Below are positions 39,556 through 45,996 of a stretch of DNA of 45,996 nucleotides, piece by piece. This stretch comes from Chara braunii. Lineage: Eukaryota; Streptophyta; Charophyceae; Charales; Characeae. The DNA is taken from assembly GCA_003427395.1 (NCBI GenBank), contig BFEA01000066.1, positions 1,261,461-1,307,456 of the forward strand, in the 5' to 3' direction. Both the position numbers and the translations under genes were made by a program. Every line of letters begins with the position of its first letter. Within the stretch, counting starts at the first letter, position 1. The notes under the pieces are model-generated. The model was not told where the DNA came from. It worked only from the letters and a program-made list of their open reading frames with translations, and made no database searches.

Positions 39556-40821
39556 GAGCTACAGTGGAGTGTGATCTAAACTAGAATCCACACTGAACCC
39601 TACCTCAGCGTGACACCCAACCGAGTATGATCAACAACTATTTTCGGTCAGCCTAGAGAGAAACAGTTAAGTGGTCAACAACAACTAATGTCGGATCCTA
39701 CGGGTAACACTACTTCTATTTTTAGATTATTGTAATACAGATTGCAATGCAGCAAGGATGATACTATCCTATCTGCAGTTGTCTGTCAGTTGTCAACAAG
39801 TCCGTACAACTAAATAATAAAAAACAAAGCAGTTTACCTGTGGAAATGTATGCTGGACGACAAATTTGTCCAATTAATGCCACAGGGAACAATTACTGAA
39901 ATCCCCCCTCTCCACGTATCCTTCTTGAGTGGTCACTTTGTGTCATCGCCCTGAGCATCTGGTTGAGCGGTGTGTCTGAAAGTGTGCAATCCTGCCCACC
40001 CCTGTGCCCCAAGTCCATGCCGAACCTGCCAGCCCCTGCACTTTGTTTACCCTCGCATGCAACGAGCCCTACACCTGGTTTGATCTGGCTGATCAAGAGG
40101 CAGTTTAAGGACAGCGCCCAAGGTCCTCAAGAATTATTTAATGTCGCAGACAGGACAACGATCACAGCCAAGGTTCAACACCGGATCCCGCCATAAATAT
40201 TTATAGATGGTTTGGTGAGCGTTTGTTCAAAGGGCTGGCATGCCCTGCATGGCCTCTATTGCGCAACAGCAAAACCAAGGACTTGTGGCGAAGCATGCGT
40301 GTACTAGTCCCAACGGGTTGGCATGGTGACCGTCATCAGAGTGCTTCATCCAGGGCCCTTCAGAAGCTTCGCCCGTCTCCCACCAGCTTGCTGCCTAGGA
40401 AGAATGTCGACTCTCAAGGTTGAGCGCTCGCGACACCTCACATTGAAAGGACTCTCAAGACAGAGCTCACTTCCTCACGGTAAGAAGCAATGAAGAGGGT
40501 AGATAAGGAAGAGAACAACGCACCTCATAATGCTGCCCCCAACCACAAATTTCTCACCGGCAACCTGATGTTCATTTATGATGGCCAGTCTTTGCCTCGG
40601 CACAACCAACAACAGAATGCAGTTCCACCTCAGCTTAAATGCCACATCAGCGAGCTCTCATCATCCAGCGTACACCCCTCATGTCACCACATAGCTTCCT
40701 AGGGCGCCCACACGACCCTGGGCCGCCTATCATTCAACGCCCAAGCCTTATCACTGCCCCACACTTCATGNGAAGCACCAAACAGCTATTGCGAAGAATC
40801 AATGAAGCGCAGTTCGAACCA
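39556..40821 (-). other. Element K leader
   Basis: A long stretch (about 1.27 kb) between the gag start and the PBS, without conserved frames. It contains the single N at 40771. The length is above what is usual for a chromovirus leader, so an extra insertion is possible. Confidence 0.5.
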
Positions 40822-40833
40822 GCTCCGATACCA
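40822..40833 (-). other. Element K primer-binding site
   Basis: Plus-strand GCTCCGATACCA gives TGGTATCGGAGC on the minus strand, one base different from the initiator tRNA-Met complement. It lies three bases from the LTR start TGCAAGGAAA at 40837, the same layout as element A. Confidence 0.85.
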
Positions 40834-40836
40834 AAT

Positions 40837-41749
40837 TGCAAGGAAAATGAGGGATAGCGAGATGACAATATCCAGAATACACAATCACATTGCAGGCCAG
40901 ATAGTATCACAGTGTCCAGAAAGCAGAAATGCACCAATATAACACCAATGAAACCAATGTCAATGAGAGCTTGCTCTCGCCACCACCAACAAGAGTGTCC
41001 AGGCCCTGTCTCCCTACTTGGCACTCAGCACCCAACCTACTTCCTACACAGCTACTGTGTGCCTACTAATTGAGAATGCAACTGTTGACGTTAGCAGCCC
41101 AGGAAGTACATCAAGATGTCGCCAATACCAGGTATGTGCCCTCACATCATCATCATCACCATCCTTCTCTCTCTCTCCTGTCCTACTCCCACGTCTTCCC
41201 TCTGTACACCCGAAGACCACCCCTGCGCCTCACTATAGTCCAAGCCCATCCAGCTATGGAGGCTGGGCTATAGCGCTGCCCTCAGCAGCGCCCTGCTTCC
41301 TGCACGACCGCACTCGCTAGCACCTTGCCTCTCAGCGCCAGGAGCAGCCTACGAGTGTTCACTCCACCAACATGCAAGTGTTGAATGCCTGGTCAGGCAG
41401 CGAGCTCTTTCCTATATGGAAAGAGCCTGCCTCTCTCGGCGGCCCGGCTGGCCTGGGCCTCTGCCCAGAAGCTCCCGGTAGGACCCAAGAGGCTGTGCCT
41501 CTGATGCTGCTGCTGGGCTTGGGCCTCCCAACTGCTTGTGTATGAGGTTGCGATTCTCGCACAGGGCCTGCACTTTTGGAAAGGCCTGGAAGGGCGTGGA
41601 ATGTCTTGCTGCTCGGCCTGTGTTTCCCTCAACCAACTGGCGCGTCGAAACTGCCGGGACCCCAAATACGAAATTGACAGTTGAGGGCCTCTCGTGATTT
41701 GTCAGGCCTGCCTTCCGAGGACCCAGATCCTCACAAAGGAAAGACATTG
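40837..41749 (-). repeat. 5' LTR of element K, probably cut by element L
   Basis: Starts TGCAAGGAAAATG after the PBS. It shares with the 45600-45720 region the order AATTGA-AATGCA, GTACA-C-AAG-TGTCG and CAGGTAWGT. The right edge coincides with the start of the element L LTR at 41750 and has no CA end of its own, so L is likely to have inserted into it. It contains CATCATCATCATCACC and CT-rich stretches near 41145-41185. Confidence 0.65.
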
Positions 41750-42230
41750 TGCAATGAACCCAGATCGTGAAGACACTTTTCAACAATGCAAGCCTAGACG
41801 AATATAAATGTTGCATACTGTAACGGTGCAAACGAGAACAAGAACCGACCTCTCAATACAAAGTACAAGATAGCGTAGCGGAAGACTTAGATACCAATGA
41901 TCCGAACAATCAATATTGCAATGCAGCCCCGAACATACATCATCATCATCATTCCATCGTGTGAAGGGGTCTGACGCTCACACAGGAAGAATGCGCCAGC
42001 CCCAACCATACACAGACGAAGAAGAGGGGAAGATGGGAATGTCGTCAACACCAAGTCTTCGGCACAAGCCCAAATAGTCCCTCGTCAAAATGTCTGAATC
42101 CCAATGTCGAGTCTGGATCCAATGTCGTCAAGTCTCAAGTCACAACTCTCTCTCTGTCGTAGTCTGCTGACACTGAGAAGTCACGTAATGAGAGGGGAAG
42201 AAGAGATGGTGGACTTAGAAGAGGAAAAAG

Positions 42231-42267
<37 letters not shown>

Positions 42268-42949
42268 CCGGTACTAACCTGTGAAGTTGGCGCCTTGATG
42301 CAGGTACCTCGAAGATGGAGCTGGAGCTATGGCGCCACAGGTAAGTCTCCCTAGCCTCCGCCAGCCATCCCTCCCAACACTACTACTACCACCTACTAGC
42401 GCCCAACGCTGATGACTACTGCTATGGCTACTAGCGCCCAGCGCTGAAGACTACTGCTAGCGGTAAGCTACTCCTGCATCGCTCCTCCTGAGTGCTGCGG
42501 CCGAATCCTGAAGACTACTCCTGCCTTCTGTCCAACTACCCTCCCGTGAAGTGCATGGGAACTCCCTATGTACTACTCGGCCTGCCTCCTGACTGCAGGG
42601 CGAGGCAGTCCAGGAGGCTGATCTTGCCAATGCCGAAGGGAGTCAGGGGCTGCCGCTGCAGCTCCTGCTTGAGGATGTCGTGGGAACAGGCCAAAAATAG
42701 CATGTTCCCGAAACCCTAGTTTTGTGCCTGAGTGTTAGGGCAGGTCGATCTTATGAGGGCCCGAAAGTGGCCCTCCGTTTCATGCTGAAAAGCCCTGTTT
42801 TAGGCTGAAACGACATAGGGCCTGCAAACCCTCGTTTTCAGTCTTTGAGGCTGACACGACACGGGGCCTGTAAGCCCTTATTTCTAGGCTTTTAGGCTAA
42901 GAATGCGGGACGGGCCCTGCAGGCCCGTGTGGCTACGCAGTATGCCACA
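41750..42949 (-). repeat. 3' LTR of element L
   Basis: 1200 bp from TGCAATGAACCCAGATC to TATGCCACA, ending at a strong polypurine tract. It shares its middle part with fragment G (23290-24050) and its right part with the J LTR (31222-31649). Its left end resembles the LTR start of element A (TGCAATGAACCCAGATC). It contains (CT)n at 42238-42263 and plus-strand CAGGTAAGTCTCCCT at 42338. Confidence 0.85.
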
Positions 42950-42962
42950 CCCCCCCCTCCTT
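42950..42962 (-). other. Element L polypurine tract
   Basis: Plus-strand CCCCCCCCCTCCTT is an AAGGAGGGGGGGGG-type tract on the minus strand, adjacent to the LTR start TGTGGCATACTG. This confirms the minus orientation and the LTR edge at 42949. Confidence 0.85.
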
Positions 42963-43985
42963 CAAAGACCGAGCTTACCTGCAAGGGCGAAGCTGTCTGT
43001 CTGAGGGAGGGACCACAGTCCGGGTGGGAGGGGCAGGTCGTGAAGGTCCCTGAGCTAACCTTTGTCGCTCGTAGTGAGCGTAGATCAGCGGTGCGGATGC
43101 TTTCAAATCTGTTCCTGAAATCCACCGAGTGTCGTTGGAACCGCATGCTTTGAATGTAACTTTGTACTGTCAAGGCTTACTGCCGTACTTGCGATCCGTG
43201 ATGACGCGGTCAACTTCCTGATGACCATCCATAGATGGAGGGTCCTGTAACAGTCGGCCCAGGAAGTCGTCGCTCTTAGCTGGTGTTTATGTTGCCAGCT
43301 TCGAGGCGTGAAAGACTGGATGGACCATCAGATGCGGGGGAATGTTAATCACAAATGAAGGGCCATAGGTCTCATCGCCCGCGGCTGATGTTACGGGCCA
43401 TGGTCCAAACCACTTGGGAAGCAGTTTGCGTGAAACATCCTGTTCCAGTGCAAACTCTTCCGCGGAGACCCAAACCAGATCACCGGCGCGGATGGGACAT
43501 GGCACGCAACGCCTGTTGGCTTGCTGCTGCATGCAGACTTGAGTCATTTGCATATTCGCGAGGGCTTGAGCCAGCAATTCCCTGTACTTCCGGATGGAAG
43601 CGGGAGAGCAAGCGGCGTCGATGTCGGCTGGTCGTGGGAGGAGAAGGTCGGCGAAGATACGGCCTTTGAGTCCACCGTGGTGCAACTCGAATGGAGTCAC
43701 GCCGATCGCCGCGTACACCGAAGTGTTGTAGGTGAACTCGATGTCGGGGAGGCGGTCAACCCAATCTTTCTGGTCCGGATGGATGACAGTACGAAGCATT
43801 ATTTGAGCGGTTTAAAGTGCTCGCTCCGTTTGCCCGTCCGTCTGTGGATGCCGATCCGAACTTGGTTTCATCTTCGTGCCGGACTCCTGCATGAGAGCAG
43901 TCCAAAATGTCGACATGAAGCGAGTGTCGCGGTCGCTGACTATGTCTTTCGGTACACCATTGTCCCGCGCGGCGGTCCTGGGCCT
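42963..43985 (-). pseudogene. pol: Element L integrase C-terminus and chromodomain, truncated element
   Basis: A frame starting at 43799 reads DWVDRLPDIEFTYNTSVYAA, VTPFELHHGG, CPIRAGDLVWVSAEEFALEQ, SRKLLPKWFGPWPV and VHPVFHASKLAT, then TAA at 43287-43289. Past the stop a chromodomain follows (MDGHQEVDRVITDRKYGSKP, TGA at 43170-43172, then QYKVTFKACGSNDTRWISGT). Upstream (43799-43985) a different frame holds VSDRDTRFMSTFWTALMQES and HPQTDGQTERAL with catalytic Asp and Glu. The element ends at about 43985, where LTR-like sequence starts; no RT or gag remains. Confidence 0.88.
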
Positions 43986-44012
43986 GCTGGGGAGCGCTGA
44001 ACCTCACGGTCG

Positions 44013-44925
44013 TGTCACGCAGGATGTTTCGTCTGAAAAGAACCAGTTACCACTCCAACCGTGCGCGCGTGCTATACCTCTCACGACGCCCTGCGACAGG
44101 TCGTGACGTCGTGAGGTACAACTTACCTCTACCCGAGGGGCTGTCACCACCCTCAGGTAGGCGTATCCCTGCTGAGCTACCGGCCCACGTGCGAAGGCTT
44201 TTACGTGCCTGAGTAGAGGTAGGTCGGTTGAGGGCGTTCGCTCGATCGCTGTAGCATAATATGGCAGGGTAGTTCGCACGACGAGTACCCTATCATTTGC
44301 CTTGGTTATTTCACGCAAGCAGCTTGATGACCTTATGGAAGTACCGATTACTTCCTAGACCTAACCTGTAATTTAATGAGAGGACTGCACGACAACCTCT
44401 CGTCGCCAACGCCACAATTAAGCAGATATTTCATCAATTTGTCACCTTAGTCAGATGAATGGTAGGGTAACTTCGCACGACGAGCACCCCATCATCCAAT
44501 TTAGTAGACTCATACAAGCAGTGTGACGACCCTACGAGAGCCTCCATCACACAGCTTTATGTTTCAGAGTCAAGCAAACTATATTACTTTTCCAGTTCTT
44601 CCTAGGTTCCTTTCTTCCAACAGGCAGGATTCTTACTTACGTCATATGTTCATCCATCTTTTCTGAAAGTTTTACTCCTGAAAAAACAAGAAGATGTATA
44701 GCATACATCCATACATGCATTCTGATAGAAAGTTGTAGTCAGTAAGGGATACGGGAAAGGAATAGGTGGCGCGTACCTTACAGTTCCCTGCCTCCAGAGT
44801 TCCTTCTGAACTCCGGCAGAGCTCCCNGTTGTAGTCAGTAAGGGATACGGGAAAGGAATAGGTGGCGCGTACCTTACAGTTCCCTGCCTCCAGAGTTCCT
44901 TCTGAACTCCGGCAGAGCTCCCGCA
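44013..44925. repeat. Second copy of the LTR-like module
   Basis: Begins TGTCACGCAGGA and ends near CTCCCGCA, matching the two end parts of the 24107-27865 module. Inside, ATGGCAGGGTAGTTCGCACG at 44261 recurs as ATGGTAGGGTAACTTCGCAC at 44459 (198-bp period). A 9-bp perfect stem CTCACGACG/CGTCGTGAG lies at 44080-44115. No coding frame. Confidence 0.5.
44732..44922. repeat. Exact 95-bp duplication around one N
   Basis: 44732-44826 and 44828-44922 are identical and separated only by N at 44827. An exact repeat meeting at a one-base gap is what results when two overlapping contig ends are scaffolded without merging. It is most likely an assembly artefact rather than a biological duplication. Confidence 0.9.
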
Positions 44926-45211
44926 ATCGCCCTGTTATCAATCACTCCTAGTCTATGCAATGGTTTGTCTAAACTTTCAAAGTCGACAAAATCCAGGATT
45001 ATTTTAGTGAAAATCATACCGTCGGACATCTGTAGTTGCAGAAATTGGTATTTGAAAGAACCAACCGACGATGAAAATGGAGGAGGATGGAGGAGGTAGG
45101 CACCATCACACGGTGATACTGTCTCTCTCCTCTCCCATGCCCTGCATCTCCATCTCTGATCGTTGTTTAACATATGAGGTCCAAACAATAACAATAGCAA
45201 AATAACCTAAA

Positions 45212-45252
<41 letters not shown>

Positions 45253-45710
45253 GTGATAATAATTGAAAGTAGTATCCCGTCATCATTTCTGAATGACCAA
45301 AGAGTAGGCAGATGTCACAAAAAACCTTTTCCCCTGTTGCTTTCTTTTCTCTTTTCACTCCTTCATCCCCCTTCCTTTTGGTCTGCATGCGTCCTTTTTG
45401 TTCCCGCCACACAACCTTGGTCGCAGCAACCCGCTCGCTATTCCGCATGCGTGTCTCAAGGGTCACGTGTGTTTGATTGTTGCCCTCCCTGCCTACAAGA
45501 TTGTGAGGGCCCATGCTTGCTGCTCTGCACGTCAACCGCCTGTTGTTAGCGCCACAATGTCCGGCTGCGCGTGCCCCGATGTCTGCGCCCAACCTACCAT
45601 CACACAGTTTATTAGTGGTCTATGAATTGACAATGCATCCAGTTAAAGTAAGCAGCAGATCCGGAGTACACGAAGGTGTCGACCTTTGTAGGTTACCGCC
45701 AGGTAAGTCT
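44926..45710. other. LTR-like sequence with (AAT)n
   Basis: Related to the element K LTR from about 45620 to 45710 (AATTGACAATGCA, GTACACGAAGGTGTCGAC, CAGGTAAGTCTCTCT). A pure AAT microsatellite lies at about 45219-45251. No coding motif. Its ends are not defined in the window. Confidence 0.5.
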
Positions 45711-45996
45711 CTCTCTCTACCATCGTCTCTTTACGTGTGTGTCTGTCTTTTTATGTCTGTCTGTCTGTTTGCTTTCTCTGTTTGTCTGTCACGTCCGTTT
45801 GTTTGTCCGTCGTTTTATTAGTGTCCGACTGTTCGCTTGCCTGCATCGGACTGTTTGTTTGTCTGTGTCGGACTGTTTCTGTCTTTCTCTATGTCTGTTT
45901 TGTTTATGTCTGTCTGTCTGTTTGCTTTGTCTGTTTGTCTGTCACGTCCGTTTGTTTGTCCGTCGTTTTATTAGTGTCCGACTGTTCGCTTGCCTG
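45711..45996. repeat. TGTC-rich tandem repeat, 153-bp period
   Basis: CACGTCCGTTTGTTTGTCCG at 45790 recurs at 45943, and the flanking text (TTTGCTTT-TCTGTTTGTCTG before, TTTTATTAGTGTCCGACTGT after) repeats with it. The units are built from TGTC, TGTT and TGTG words. The window ends inside the second unit. Confidence 0.85.

Noticed and set aside
39893-40196. Short frames in the element K leader
   Set aside because: Both strands are open for similar lengths and show no retroviral or host motif.
42238-42263. (CT)n and other short repeats as CRISPR-like spacing
   Set aside because: Simple microsatellite; no spacer-repeat structure and no Cas genes. A eukaryotic retrotransposon context makes CRISPR implausible.

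Overview
This window reads as a retrotransposon graveyard in a large plant-type nuclear genome. The coding signals are Ty3/gypsy chromoviruses, L1-like LINEs and simple or satellite repeats. Three pieces of evidence point to the green lineage: primer-binding sites complementary to initiator tRNA-Met (TGGTATCAGAGC type), integrases followed by chromodomains, and TTTAGGG-like telo-boxes. The protein flavour of the pol fragments resembles repeat families I associate with the charophyte alga Chara braunii, but that species call is an inference from memory. I see no intact cellular gene, no rRNA, no tRNA and no CRISPR array. One Asn/Asp-rich exon-like reading frame (16792-17381) could belong to a host gene.

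Layout. 579-8611 is a full-length minus-strand chromovirus (element A): two 1039-bp LTRs about 96-97% alike, a tRNA-Met PBS, and gag-protease-RT-RNaseH-integrase broken by stops and frameshifts. 8612 to about 14463 is a plus-strand L1-like LINE (B) cut off inside ORF1, with endonuclease, RT, a C-terminal zinc-finger region, a repeat-bearing 3' region and a poly(A) tail. 15013-16195 is a truncated gag (C). 16792-17381 is the Asn/Asp-rich frame. 18279-20907 holds decayed minus-strand coding matter, including a LINE ORF1 without its ORF2 (E). 20975-22560 is a G-rich satellite with higher-order structure. 23191-24055 is an orphan PBS plus LTR fragment (G). 24107-27865 is an LTR-like module carrying two internal repeat arrays. 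About 29085-29800 is a 179-bp tandem family built on hairpins.

31222-41749 is a composite minus-strand chromovirus. A 5' LTR, PBS, gag, protease and partial RT (K) run directly into the gag of another family (J) at about 36076, and J continues through protease, RT, RNaseH, integrase and chromodomain to a polypurine tract and partial 3' LTR. 41750 to about 43985 is the 3' end of a third chromovirus (L). 44013 to the end is more LTR-like sequence, an assembly-type duplication around an N, and a TGTC-rich tandem repeat.

All pol units carry inactivating lesions, and active-site codons are hit in at least three (LINE B RT, J RT, K protease). No element here looks autonomous. The most useful second looks are the K/J chimeric junction, a splice-donor-like block kept on the antisense strand of several LTRs, the Asn/Asp-rich exon-like frame, and the four structured tandem families. 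I did not find a convincing new multi-gene system.
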